From positions 248,001 through 312,000 of the forward strand of contig JAQUOU010000001.1 in assembly GCA_028716975.1 (NCBI GenBank): 64,000 nucleotides of DNA, read 5' to 3'. Every line of letters starts with the position of its first letter. The stretch's first letter is position 1. Made by a program: the position numbers and the translations under genes. The notes under the pieces were generated by a model, which saw only the letters and a program-made list of their open reading frames with translations, was not told where the DNA came from and did not search any database. The DNA comes from Methylobacter sp. GTDB lineage: Bacteria; Pseudomonadota; Gammaproteobacteria; Methylococcales; Methylomonadaceae. Of the stretch, positions 1-9,029 are shown one piece after another.

Positions 1-434
1 TGGATGATTGTGAACTCGTTTGTCTCGACAATATTGAGCAAATAGCGGGCAACGCTGCCTGGGAACAAGCGGTTTTTAATTTTTTTAATCAACATCGCGA
101 TTACAGCCACAAACTTATTCTATCGGCGGTTGCTGCCCCTAATGACATAGCCATTCAATTACCCGACCTGAAAACTCGTCTTAGTTGGGGATTAACCCTA
201 AAAATACAGGCCTTAGCCGATATTGACCGCATCGCTGCCTTAATTTTCAAAGCCGGTCAAATGGGCTTTGAAATTTCCCCGCAAGCTGGAAATTTCCTGC
301 TCACGCATTCAGACAGGGACTTGCCCTCTTTATGGGACTTACTGGAAAAGCTGGATCGAGCCTCGCTCGTTGCAAAGCGTAAACTAACCATTCCGTTTTT
401 AAAGCAAATCCTGAACGAAATAAATAAATATTAA
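1..434 (+). CDS. hda: DnaA regulatory inactivator Hda (5' truncated by window edge)
   Basis: This is the C-terminal 143 residues of an open frame read from base 3 and ending with TAA at 432-434. It is the AAA+ protein that, with the DNA-loaded beta clamp, stimulates ATP hydrolysis by DnaA after initiation (RIDA). Visible are the Walker B-like strand LVCLDNIEQIAG near the edge, the sensor-1 region with LPDLKTRLSWG, and the C-terminal lid helix ending DRASLVAKRKLTIPFLKQIL, which closely resembles E. coli Hda. The N-terminal clamp-binding motif and Walker A lie outside the window. Hda is typical of gammaproteobacteria and relatives, which helps place the organism. It cannot be full-length DnaA because no domain IV DNA-binding helix-turn-helix follows. 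Confidence 0.9.
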   Translation, partial: DDCELVCLDNIEQIAGNAAWEQAVFNFFNQHRDYSHKLILSAVAAPNDIAIQLPDLKTRLSWGLTLKIQALADIDRIAALIFKAGQMGFEISPQAGNFLLTHSDRDLPSLWDLLEKLDRASLVAKRKLTIPFLKQILNEINKY

Positions 435-671
435 CGATCCGACGCTGGTAGTGCAATGGTGCCGCCATCGCCTTTAAATCTTAAAAAATCTCTATCGCCG
501 TGAGAATGAGAAAGGCGTTTTTTGGCAGTAGAATGAGGCCCGCTAACTAGCGCATCTAAAGTCTCAGAAAGAGAAAAATTTTTTGAATCGCGGAATATCG
601 AATATCAAGCAAGTGACGTACTCAGCGGGGATTAATAGGAATACTCGATTCCCGCCAGACCGCAATGTCAG

Positions 672-952
672 CTATAACACGCCTCGCTCTAATTCTTGCA
701 GATAAATGAAGTCCGGTGCTTTTACGCCAGCCTTTCTCCTGAGTTCTACTAACTCTGGAGACTCGAAGAAGCATCGGGCATTGTCCAGCGAAGACCCCTC
801 CGAGAAGTGGACGATGTTTTTGCATCTTGATCGTATCGCAGCAACTGGTAGCTGATTTCTCCGGCGTGTTTTCTAATGCCTGCTGCTTGGTCAAAAACAG
901 CCTTCCATGCAGGATAAGACTCGACTTCATGAATAATTAAAACGTGCTGCAT
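672..952 (-). pseudogene. Frameshifted small antibiotic-biosynthesis-monooxygenase-like (ABM fold) gene
   Basis: The reading frame starts at ATG 950-952 with MQHVLIIHEVESYPAWKAVF and runs to DQDAK. There it breaks at a run of five A on the minus strand, around 816. One extra A restores a second frame that continues NIVHFSEGSSLDNARCFFES and ends LQELERGVL at a stop at 672-674. The joined product would be about 93 residues, the usual size of small ABM or cyclase-fold proteins that act on quinone-like or unknown aromatic substrates. Both halves look conserved, so either this is a recent one-base deletion in a homopolymer or a sequencing error. The family assignment rests on the overall pattern and is tentative; the frameshift itself is direct. 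Confidence 0.55.
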
Positions 953-1407
953 ATAGATTCCTTGTTGAGTACTTATCGTGCAAAGTCCGTCTTATCTGTC
1001 GGGTTAGCACGGATTATGATAGGGGGTGAACCGTTTTTGTGGGCAAACTGCTATTTGCCCCGACGAGAAGCGCCTTTATGTCCTCATCGGGATATGACGC
1101 AGAATCGCCAGGACTACAATCACCAATTTCGGTATACAACCTCATAGTGTATTTGTTGATTAAGCATTGAATGTTGGGGTTTCCTGCTTTGAGCCCGGCA
1201 CACATTCCAGGTGACAGCAATGTTTCAGGCATTTGTAACGGAGATTGGCGCCAAGAAATAACAAAAATATTCATCCTGAGCGCTGCATTGTTTGTGATTT
1301 GCTCACGCAACTCTCCTGATAGCCCTAGCCAGCACTAGACATTCCAGTTAGGCAAAAAAGTACATTTTTTATTTGCCTCATATGCAAAAATTTCAATTAT
1401 GGCAGAA
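953..1407. other. Intergenic region, nothing recognised
   Basis: This stretch of about 450 bases separates the frameshifted small gene from metR. Short open frames occur on both strands, including 98 codons on the minus strand at 1014-1310, but none has a convincing ribosome binding site, a recognisable domain or consistent codon use. I see no tRNA fold and no clear terminator with a U-tract for metR. Confidence 0.4.
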
Positions 1408-2289
1408 TTATACCCTCGACTGCGCATGCTCGATCAGCCATTGAATATACTCCAGTTGCACATCTTCATGACGAGTGGCCAAGTACATGGTCTTAGTCAA
1501 TGGCAGGTCTTTAAATCGTAAACTGATCACGTCCGGATTTTTGATTTTATCGGCCAGCAACCATTCCGGCAGCAGGCAAACGCCGCGCTGGCTGGCGACT
1601 AACAGCAACATGATGTCGGTTTCTTCCACGGTGATATGGGCCAGCGGTTCAATCCCGGCTGGTTGCAGGACTTTCCTGAACATATCCAGACGCTCGCGTT
1701 CGACCGGGTAAGTCAGGATCGTTTCTTGTTGTAACTCAGCCGGTTCTATTACTTTAAATCCGGCCAGCCGGTGTTCTTTCGCGACGATTAACACCAACTC
1801 AAAATCAAACAACGGTTGGTAGTGCAGCACGCCGTTAAACACGGGGTCGGAAGTCAGTACCGCGTCAAGCTTATATTGTTGGATCGCTTCGAACGAATTA
1901 AACCGGTAACGGGACGTCACTTCAATAGCCAAATCCGGCCAGGCTTGCAGGTAAGGCTGGAGAATCGTGCGAAACCATTCATAACAGGCATGGCAATCGA
2001 TACCGATGGTCAGTTTGCCGGTTTTTCCCGCCGCCAGCAAGTTCAGGTGTTGCTCGGCAGAATTGACGGTGGCAATCACCGATTCGGCCACATCGGAAAG
2101 ATACTTTCCCGCTTGAGTCAGTACTAGAGTGCGGCCCTGTTTACGCCAAAGAATAATGCCTAAACGCTGTTCCAGGTTTTTCATCTGGTGCGACAAAGCC
2201 GATTGAGTTACATGCAACGATTCTGATGCAGCATTCAAAGTGCCGCGTTGTTTAAGAGCCAACAGAATACGAAAGTGGATCAGTTCCAT
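1408..2289 (-). CDS. metR: LysR-type transcriptional regulator MetR
   Basis: This 293-residue LysR family protein has an N-terminal winged helix-turn-helix at residues ~3-62, with the typical pattern LNAASESLHVTQSALSHQMK. A substrate-binding domain follows from about residue 90. The opening MELIHFRILLALKQRGTL and the effector-domain segment CHACYEWF match MetR, which uses homocysteine as coinducer and activates metE and other methionine genes. It is transcribed divergently from metE across a 107-bp gap containing strong dyad symmetry that overlaps its own start codon, consistent with autorepression plus activation of metE. Assignment is firm because of both sequence and context; the alternative is another LysR paralogue. 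Confidence 0.92.
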   Translation of the reverse strand: MELIHFRILLALKQRGTLNAASESLHVTQSALSHQMKNLEQRLGIILWRKQGRTLVLTQAGKYLSDVAESVIATVNSAEQHLNLLAAGKTGKLTIGIDCHACYEWFRTILQPYLQAWPDLAIEVTSRYRFNSFEAIQQYKLDAVLTSDPVFNGVLHYQPLFDFELVLIVAKEHRLAGFKVIEPAELQQETILTYPVERERLDMFRKVLQPAGIEPLAHITVEETDIMLLLVASQRGVCLLPEWLLADKIKNPDVISLRFKDLPLTKTMYLATRHEDVQLEYIQWLIEHAQSRV

Positions 2290-2332
2290 ATTGATGAATT
2301 TTTCTCATGAAAGAATGAGAAAGTATCAATAT
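2288..2332. promoter_or_regulatory. Nested dyad symmetry in the metR-metE intergenic region (probable MetR operator)
   Basis: An outer inverted repeat (ATATTGAT at 2288-2295, ATCAATAT at 2325-2332) encloses an inner one (TTTCTCAT at 2301-2308, ATGAGAAA at 2315-2322); both are perfect over 8 bases. The outer left arm overlaps the metR start codon at 2287-2289. LysR regulators bind interrupted dyads between divergent genes, so this is the natural candidate operator. It differs from the enteric MetR box TGAA-N5-TTCA, so the exact binding site is inferred. Confidence 0.6.
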
Positions 2333-2396
2333 TTATCATCTTATACAAGCACTACAATGCTGTTTTTGTTGGCAATCACATTGTGGAGCAGTATTA

Positions 2397-4664
2397 ATGA
2401 CTAAAATTCATAACCTAGGATTTCCCCGTCTGGGTGAAAACCGCGAACTGAAGTTTGCCCTGGAACGCTATTGGCATGGCGACATCGATCAGGCCGCTTT
2501 GCACGCGACTGCTGCCGGGATTCGCCAACGTCATTGGCTACTGCAAGCCAATAGCGGTTTGGATTTGATTCCGGCCGGGGATTTTTCTTACTACGATCAG
2601 GTTCTGGATACCAGCGTCATGCTCGGCGTTATTCCGGAGCGATTCGGATCCTCAATCGATCTTGATACTTACTTCAGAATGGCTCGCGGTCAGGGACGTG
2701 ATGGTAAGCCTTATCGGGCTTGTGAAATAACCAAATGGTTTGATACCAATTACCATTATCTGGTGCCGGAAGTGGATTTAAATCAGCAATTTGCACTGTC
2801 CGGCAGTAGATTGTTCGATGAAACCCGCGAACTGCAAACGCTGGGCTATCAGCCGAAGCCGGTTTTATTGGGACCTTTGACCTGGTTATGGCTGGCGAAA
2901 ACCACCAGCGACTTCAATAAACTCGACTTACTAGACCGCTTACTGCCGGTTTACGGCAATATCCTGCAGCGCTTGGCCTATCAGGGCGTGGAATGGGTGC
3001 AAATTGATGAACCGATTCTGGTATTGGATTTACCCATTGCCTGGAAAAATGCATTTGAATCTGCTTATAACCGTCTGCAAAGCTGCCCGGTTAAAATGCT
3101 GCTTGCCGCTTATTTTGGCGAACTGGGTGAGAACAGGTCTTTAGCTTGCAAGCTGCCGGTCGCAGGTTTACATATCGATTTAGTCAGGGCGCCTGAACAA
3201 CTGACGGCGGTTTTGGATAACTACGCCAATCACAAAGTATTGTCATTGGGCCTGATTGATGGCCGTAATATCTGGCGCACCGATTTAAACGCCGCGCTGG
3301 CAACCGTGATAACAGTCCGGGAGCGTTTTAAAGGCGAGCTTTGGCTGGCGCCTTCCTGCTCCTTGCTGCATGTGCCTATCGACCTGGAACACGAGGACGC
3401 TTTAGACCCAACCATCAAATCCTGGCTGGCGTTCGCCCGGCAAAAACTTACGGAGCTGGAGATTTTGCGTTTGGCGATAGGAGAACCGGCCGCGGCTGAA
3501 GCGAAATTAATCGCTTCGGCGGCTGCCATCCGCTCGCGCCGGGAGTCCGCTTTAATTCATAATCCGGCAGTACAAGCGGGCCTTGCAATGATTGATGGCA
3601 CACTGGCGCAACGGAAAAATCCATTTCCTGTGCGGCGTGAGCAACAGCGCAGCAAACTTAATTTACCGAGCTACCCGACCACGACCATCGGATCATTCCC
3701 GCAAACGCCGGAAATCCGCAAAGCCCGCGCTGATTTTAAACGCGGCTTGATTAGCGAATCCGATTATGTCCAACACATGGAACAAACCATTGAGCTCTGC
3801 GTCAGGGAACAGGAAAAACTGGGGCTGGACGTATTGGTGCATGGCGAAGGCGAACGCAATGACATGGTGGAATATTTTGGCGAACAGTTGGACGGGTTTT
3901 TATTTACCGCCAATGGCTGGGTTCAATCTTACGGTTCCCGTTGCGTTAAACCGCCGATCATCTACGGTGACGTAAGCCGTCCCAAACCGATGACGGTGCG
4001 CTGGAGCCAATATGCTCAATCGCTGACCGACAAACCCATGAAAGGCATGTTGACAGGACCCGTTACGATTCTAAACTGGTCGTTTGTGCGTGATGACCAG
4101 CCGCGCTCAACGACAGCTTATCAATTGGCTCTGGCGATACGTGAAGAAGTCAACGATTTGGAGCGTGCCGGTATCCCGATTATTCAAATCGATGAGGCGG
4201 CTTTCCGGGAAGGCTTGCCGCCGCGCCAATCGCACTGGCAGGCTTATCTCGATTGGGCCGTGCGGGCTTTCCGTATTTGTTCCAGCGGCGTAAAAGACAG
4301 TACCCAGATTCACACGCATATGTGCTATTCGGAGTTCAACGACATCATAACGTCTATCGCCGAGCTGGACGCCGATGTCATAACCATCGAAACCTCGCGT
4401 TCTAACATGGAACTGTTGGATGCTTTCATCGATTTTAATTACCCGAACGAAATTGGGCCCGGTGTCTACGACATCCACAGTCCTAATGTGCCGACTACCG
4501 GCGAGATGATTGCATTGCTGAAAAAAGCGGGGGAAAGGATCGAACCGGATCAATTATGGGTCAATCCTGATTGCGGATTGAAAACGCGGCAGTGGCAGGA
4601 TGTGAGACTTTCCTTAGCCAATATGACCGATGCAGCCAAGGCTTTAAGGTTGGCAGCAGGGTAG
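2397..4664 (+). CDS. metE: Cobalamin-independent methionine synthase MetE
   Basis: This is 5-methyltetrahydropteroyltriglutamate-homocysteine methyltransferase, 755 residues (E. coli 753), catalysing the last step of methionine synthesis in the cytoplasm. It has the usual two barrels. The N-terminal half begins [18 protein letters not shown] and the C-terminal catalytic half starts near residue 425 with [15 protein letters not shown]. All zinc ligands are present at E. coli-like numbers: His641 and Cys643 in [11 protein letters not shown], Glu665 in ITIETSR and Cys726 in NPDCGLKTR. It is divergent from metR, with a GGAG-like ribosome binding site before ATG. I saw no cobalamin riboswitch upstream, so regulation is probably through MetR. 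No oddities seen. Confidence 0.97.
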   Translation: MTKIHNLGFPRLGENRELKFALERYWHGDIDQAALHATAAGIRQRHWLLQANSGLDLIPAGDFSYYDQVLDTSVMLGVIPERFGSSIDLDTYFRMARGQGRDGKPYRACEITKWFDTNYHYLVPEVDLNQQFALSGSRLFDETRELQTLGYQPKPVLLGPLTWLWLAKTTSDFNKLDLLDRLLPVYGNILQRLAYQGVEWVQIDEPILVLDLPIAWKNAFESAYNRLQSCPVKMLLAAYFGELGENRSLACKLPVAGLHIDLVRAPEQLTAVLDNYANHKVLSLGLIDGRNIWRTDLNAALATVITVRERFKGELWLAPSCSLLHVPIDLEHEDALDPTIKSWLAFARQKLTELEILRLAIGEPAAAEAKLIASAAAIRSRRESALIHNPAVQAGLAMIDGTLAQRKNPFPVRREQQRSKLNLPSYPTTTIGSFPQTPEIRKARADFKRGLISESDYVQHMEQTIELCVREQEKLGLDVLVHGEGERNDMVEYFGEQLDGFLFTANGWVQSYGSRCVKPPIIYGDVSRPKPMTVRWSQYAQSLTDKPMKGMLTGPVTILNWSFVRDDQPRSTTAYQLALAIREEVNDLERAGIPIIQIDEAAFREGLPPRQSHWQAYLDWAVRAFRICSSGVKDSTQIHTHMCYSEFNDIITSIAELDADVITIETSRSNMELLDAFIDFNYPNEIGPGVYDIHSPNVPTTGEMIALLKKAGERIEPDQLWVNPDCGLKTRQWQDVRLSLANMTDAAKALRLAAG

Positions 4665-4852
4665 CTTTAAATTCCATAGGCAAGATTAGGTATTGTTCAG
4701 GATTTTCTCTGCGTCTTATCGCAACGATTCATAGAGGCGGCAAGACGGAGAGAGGTTAGCGCCTGGCGCCAAATTTTAAAATAAATTACTTATGCGCCGC
4801 ACTTATGCATTTCTAGCTGTATATCGATGAGCTAAGGAAGCGCTGAACAAAT

Positions 4853-5063
4853 CGATTTCGCTCATGGTTCGACAAGGCTCTCCTGAGCACAGCCGAAGGG
4901 GCTCTCCTGAGCACAGCCGAAGGGGCTCTCCTGAGCACAGCCGAAGGGCTCACCACGAACGGGTTCGACACCGCTCTCCTGAGCAGTGTCGACCGGTTCA
5001 CCACGAGCGGAAGCCACCCAAACCGTTCATCCTGAGCCCTTCGATAAACTCAGGAAAGCCTTG
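4853..5063. repeat. Family C palindromic repeat cluster with 24-bp triple tandem
   Basis: After the shared lead-in CGCTCATGGTTCGACAAG there are three tandem copies, period 24 bp, of a unit beginning CTCTCCTGAGCACAGCCGAA at 4878, 4902 and 4926. Variants of GTTCGACA and CACCACGAACGG follow, and the cluster closes with CCTTCGATAAACTCAGG at 5038-5054. The same words recur at 47614-47755 and 50124-50275. The period is divisible by three, so it creates open frames encoding repeated GSPEHSRR; these are not genes. It occupies the interval between metE and the broken pit gene. Confidence 0.85.
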
Positions 5064-5125
5064 TAGAAGGATTTAATCAGCGCTTCCCTAACTATATTTG
5101 TTCATTGGAACTCCTGAAGCTCGCA

Positions 5126-6731
5126 TCAAAACAGCTTGGTAAACAGCCAGTAAAGTGATCCGGAAAGGAGCATTGCGGCAGGTAGCGTCAATACCCATGC
5201 CGTAGCCAAATTCCGGACGGTACTCCACTGCAGGCCCGATTTGTTGGCGGTCATGGCGCCGGCTACGCCCGAAGACAGGACTTGAGTGGTGGAAACCGGC
5301 AGGCCGAACATATCGGCCGCTCCAATAGTCGTCATGGCCACCAGTTCCGCCGATGCTCCCTGCGCATAAGTCAGGGGATTTGCCGATTTTTTCGCCGACA
5401 GTCACCACGATGCGCTTCCAGCCCACCATCGTGCCAAGTCCTAAGGCGATAGCCACGGTCACCTTCACCCAAAGCGGAATAAACTTGGTCGCATCGTCGA
5501 TATCCTTTTTGAAGGCCTTGAGATTAGCTTTGGTATCGGCATCGAATTTCACAGAGCTGTCCTTTTCCAGAAACTTGATAGCTTCGGACGTTAAATACAT
5601 GTCGTTACGGACGTTAGCCACCGCTTCCATCGGCACATGGGCTAAGCTGCCATACTATTTTACCTGATTGCCGATATCGCCAACCACACTGGCGAGAGCT
5701 GAAATTACCCCGGCATTGTACATCTTGGTGCGCACGTATTCAGACAGAGCGGCGCGAGGGTCGGCAGGGCTGGTTGCCATGACCGTTTTCAGCAGGTGTT
5801 CCCGGGCGACATGCGAAACCGCCACGAACTGCGTCATGTGATCGACCGGCATCGCCCGGTTCAGGGCGTAGGCAATCGGCACGGTACCGACCAAGATCAG
5901 CATGATCAGACCCATGCCTTTTTGACCGTCATTGGAGCCGTGGGCAAAAGAAACGCCGGTGCAGGTCAGGATCAGCAGCCCGCGAATCCATAACGGCGGC
6001 GGTTTGTTGCCTTTCGGTTCCTGATATAACTCCTGGTTTTTCACCAGGGCCCGCAAGGCCAGAATCAGCAGCGCGGCGCAACTAAAACCGATCATGGGCG
6101 AAAGCAGCAGGGAATAGCCGGCCTTGGCCGCCTGAGCCCAATCAACGCCGCTGGTGCCGTCCCGTCCATGCATGAGCGCATTGGCGACGCCGACGCCAAT
6201 GATCGAGCCGATCAGGGTATGAGACGAAGACGCCGGCAAACCCAGCAGCCACGTGCCAAGATTCCAGATAATTGCGGCGATAAGCAGGGCAAAGACCATA
6301 GCGAAACCGGCGCTGGATCCTACTTGCAGGATGAGTTCCACCGGCAGCAGTGAAATAATGCCGAACGCGACGGCCCCCCTTGAAAACAGGACGCCGAGAA
6401 AGTTAAAACAACCTGACCACAGAACCGCAATATTGGCCGGGAGCGAGTGGGTATAAATGACGGTCGCTACGGCGTTTGCCGTGTCGTGAAAACCATTGAC
6501 GAATTCAAAGCCGAGGGCTATAAGCAATGCTATTCACAAAAGGATGTACGGCAGCCAGGTGATAGTCACATTGCCTGCTGCGTTTATATCGCTCACCAGA
6601 CTATAAGCGGCAAAAAAGATGCCTATCACAAGCAAGCCCAAAAAAATGAAGGCTGTGACCGGCCCGGGCTTGTGATCGAGATGAGGGCGGGAGTCTGAAG
6701 AAGCCGGGAGAGTAAACGAGGTCGTATTCAT
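5126..6731 (-). pseudogene. pit: PiT family inorganic phosphate transporter, broken
   Basis: The remains of a full-length low-affinity phosphate permease are visible in one alignable path. The start is MNTTSFTLPASSDSRPH at 6731. An in-frame TGA at 6534-6536 interrupts WLPYILL-IALLIALGFEF. The PiT signature GFEFVNGFHDTANAVATVIY follows. A second in-frame stop, TAG, at 5655-5657 interrupts GDIGNQVK-YGSLAHVPMEAV. A frameshift near 5375-5380, after EKIGKSP, moves to the frame LTYAQGASAELVAMTTIGA, which ends at 5126 with SLYWLFTKLF. The conserved second-repeat motif reads GLPVSTTQVLSSG, where a His is usual at the Gln. Three independent lesions make this a pseudogene rather than an assembly slip. 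Upstream lies a 12-bp palindrome CCTAAATTTAGG at 6748-6759. Confidence 0.9.
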
Positions 6732-7047
6732 AGAAAAAATCCAGTAACCTAAATTTAGGAATTTTAACGGCTCAATGTTACAGGAATATTTCAGGCCGTG
6801 GAACGGCGCTCGCGTTCCGTGAATATATCTAAACTAACCGGAATTAATTTGGCAAACCTGCCAACAATTGCCTAATATTATGATTGTTAAGCTATTGTAG
6901 CAAAAAAGCCCTATATAACTTTACAATAAATTGACCCGATGGCATAAACGGCGACAACAAACAGCGCTTTGATAGAATTGCACGAACTTCAATTAGCCGC
7001 ATTCCTATTACTTGAGCAATTTTCTGCCTTCTACCTTATAGTCTTCT
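6732..7047. other. Divergent intergenic region between broken pit and the CorA-like gene
   Basis: About 315 AT-rich bases. The only structures I see are the palindrome CCTAAATTTAGG at 6748-6759 and an imperfect inverted repeat around GGAACG/CGTTCC near 6800-6825. No Pho box of good quality was found here for pit. Promoters for both flanking genes must lie in this interval but could not be pinned down. Confidence 0.35.
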
Positions 7048-8376
7048 ATGGAAAAAGAACCAGTCACCCCGCCTGATAGCCGGCAAGCCGTACTCGATAT
7101 ATTGCTAAAGCACAAGCTTATCGCGGATTTGGTGCACAAACAGGACATGCCTCATCATGAGCTGGTGGAAATGCTGGTTCGCAAAGAGAATATGGCGCGA
7201 TTGCAGCAGATACTTAATCATTTACCGCCTGCGGAAATTGCCCATATTCTGGAAGTGCTGCCGCCGGACGATCAACTGCTCATCTGGGAGCAACTGGATG
7301 ATGATCATAAACAATCCATTCTGCTGGATGCCCCGATTTCAGTCCTTCAACTCCTGGGGAAACAGGATTACAAGACTGAAAAGTCCAGGGTCAAGGCTTT
7401 CGATTTACGCGAAGGCCGCTTGCATGAGATTTCGATTAATACTGCCCAGGACCTGATTGACGCCAAGCCTATCTGGATAGATTTGGTGGCGCCGACGTTT
7501 GAGGATCGCATCTGGACCGGTGATATTTTTGGTATAGAATTTCCTGATCCGGATAAGTTGAATGACCTGGAATCCAGCGCCCGCTTCTATGTGGAAGAAA
7601 ACGGTGAAATTCATTTGCATTCGGATTTTTTGCTGGACAAAGGCGACGTATCGCGCAACGTCGTCGTTGCCTTTATCCTGTATCGGGACATTTTGTTTTC
7701 TATTCGCAAGGAAGAACTGCCGATTTTCCGGCTTCAGCGTTTACGCGCGCTGAGTCAACCCAATTATGTGTCCGACTCAAAGGAAATACTGCTGGATCTT
7801 TACGCCGCCAATGCCGAGTATTCGGCTGACGCGCTGGAAGAAGTTTATCTGGCTTTGGAAGTGGTAGGCACTCATGTGCTTAGCAAGCCCATGAGCGATG
7901 AAGAAGCCGCCAAAATATTAATTGATATTGCCAATGAAGAAGACCTGAATGGGCGGATTCGCAGGAATGTAATGGATACGCGCCGGGCAGTCTCATTTTT
8001 GATTCGCAGCAAGTTTCTCGCCAAAGAGCAACTTGAGTACTCCCAACAGATTCTGCGCGATATCGAATCGCTGGACGGACACACGGCCTTTCTTTTCGAT
8101 AAGATTAACTTTCTGATGGATGCGTCCGTGGGTTTCATCAATATTAACCAGAACAAGGTCGTCAAGCGCCTGACAGTCGTCAGTGTTGTTTTTATGCCGC
8201 TTAATGTATTGGCTGGCATTGGGGGTATGTCAGAATTTTCAATGATGACACAAGGGATACCGTGGCCGATCTCTTACAGTATTTTGAGCATCGGATTGGT
8301 CATTGTCGGATGGCTTACGTTTGCCCTTTTGCGGTTTCTTGAAAATCGCGAGCACGGTAAACCGGGCAAACGCTAG
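7048..8376 (+). CDS. CorA-like divalent cation transporter with MgtE-N-like domain and GMS motif
   Basis: A 442-residue membrane protein. The first ~110 residues contain helical repeats such as LPPAEIAHILEVLPPDDQ resembling the MgtE intracellular N domain. Residues ~115-370 form a CorA-type cytoplasmic funnel with a long stalk helix. Two C-terminal membrane segments follow, about residues 375-390 and 408-430. CorA channels carry a GMN signature at the end of TM1 that forms the selectivity filter. Here the equivalent is G393-M394-S395 in GIGGMSEFSMM, so Asn is replaced by Ser. The MgtE-N plus CorA combination is a known subfamily. The substrate may be Mg2+, but the altered filter leaves room for another cation such as Co2+ or Zn2+. 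No strong ribosome binding site precedes ATG. Confidence 0.8.
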   Translation: MEKEPVTPPDSRQAVLDILLKHKLIADLVHKQDMPHHELVEMLVRKENMARLQQILNHLPPAEIAHILEVLPPDDQLLIWEQLDDDHKQSILLDAPISVLQLLGKQDYKTEKSRVKAFDLREGRLHEISINTAQDLIDAKPIWIDLVAPTFEDRIWTGDIFGIEFPDPDKLNDLESSARFYVEENGEIHLHSDFLLDKGDVSRNVVVAFILYRDILFSIRKEELPIFRLQRLRALSQPNYVSDSKEILLDLYAANAEYSADALEEVYLALEVVGTHVLSKPMSDEEAAKILIDIANEEDLNGRIRRNVMDTRRAVSFLIRSKFLAKEQLEYSQQILRDIESLDGHTAFLFDKINFLMDASVGFININQNKVVKRLTVVSVVFMPLNVLAGIGGMSEFSMMTQGIPWPISYSILSIGLVIVGWLTFALLRFLENREHGKPGKR

Positions 8377-8536
8377 GATGACTTTTCTCACTCCCATGAC
8401 TCGATGCCTGTCTCTCAGTTAATGGATGATTTCAAAGAGAGCTATGCCAGGAGTAAACCGAAGTTGAACAAGCAACTGTTCAAATGCTTCAGCCTAATTG
8501 ACTATATAGACGCAAGGACTATTTTTTCCTGCCTAA
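8377..8536. other. Spacer downstream of the CorA-like gene
   Basis: About 160 bases between the transporter stop codon and the MITE-like element. No U-tract terminator or gene is visible. Confidence 0.3.
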
Positions 8537-8828
8537 TTCTACTTTGTCAGATTACACGCAGGCCCGTCATACCCGCCGGGAAGCGGGACCAATCTGTCTG
8601 GAACAGATTGGCATTGACCCCGTGGGGTGCGGGGCAGGAAAGCCCCGCATGAATCCAGTGCCAGGGATGGCAAGCTTAAACCCCATCCGTGGGGCCTGGA
8701 TCCCGGCACAAATTCGTCTGGAACGAATTTGCATTTACCCGAAGGGCTCCGGGCAGGAAAGCCCGGAGTGAATCCATGCCGGAATGACGATCTTGGAAGG
8801 TGTGATAATGAAATCTGACAAAGTAGAA
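8537..8828. mobile_element. MITE-like element, family A copy 1 (292 bp, 17-bp perfect terminal inverted repeats)
   Basis: The ends are TTCTACTTTGTCAGATT at 8537-8553 and its exact reverse complement at 8812-8828. The element is flanked on both sides by CTAA (8533-8536 and 8829-8832), compatible with a TA-containing target duplication. The interior has no transposase and consists of palindromic modules, for example AAATTCG...CGAATTT near 8708-8731 and GGGCTCCGGG...CCCGGAG at about 8745-8770. A second copy lies at 13532-13819. This is the hallmark of a non-autonomous element mobilised in trans, possibly by an IS630/Tc1-like transposase. Confidence 0.8.
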
Positions 8829-8886
8829 CTAATCAATCCGGAATAGCGGGTTATCAGACAAAAAAGTGTTCCGTATGCGAAATTTT

Positions 8887-8925
8887 GCCAAAAAAAAGCC
8901 GCACTTAATAAAATTAGTGCGGCTT
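8887..8925 (-). terminator. Rho-independent terminator of the phosphate porin gene
   Basis: Perfect 10-bp stem AAGCCGCACT (8896-8905) and AGTGCGGCTT (8916-8925) with a 10-nt loop. Read on the minus strand it is followed by a run of T's. It lies 105 bp past the porin stop codon and is well placed to end that transcript. Confidence 0.9.
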
Positions 8926-9029
8926 GTGTTAACGCTTGCTCAATCTAAATCATAGTTTAAGTTGAAAAAAATTCAAGCCAGATTATCACTGATAATAATT
9001 TTTTAGATCAAACAAATCTTATACAGTCG

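Noticed and set aside
492-521. Rho-independent terminator after hda
   Set aside because: CGCC...GGCG followed by TTTTTT gives only a 4-bp stem with a long loop.
1014-1310. 98-codon minus-strand frame
   Set aside because: Composition and lack of motifs look non-coding; no promoter or ribosome binding site.
2290-2396. Cobalamin riboswitch upstream of metE
   Set aside because: The gap is too short and contains no B12-box-like sequence.
4853-5063. CRISPR array
   Set aside because: The 24-bp units are directly adjacent without unique spacers, and no cas genes are present.
4864-5076. Open frame encoding repeated GSPEHSRR units
   Set aside because: It is created by the 24-bp DNA tandem in a dispersed palindromic repeat; no ribosome binding site and both strands are open for the same reason.
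6534-6536. Selenocysteine or programmed readthrough at the TGA in pit
   Set aside because: PiT proteins have no Sec and no SECIS-like structure is seen; a second stop and a frameshift show ordinary decay.
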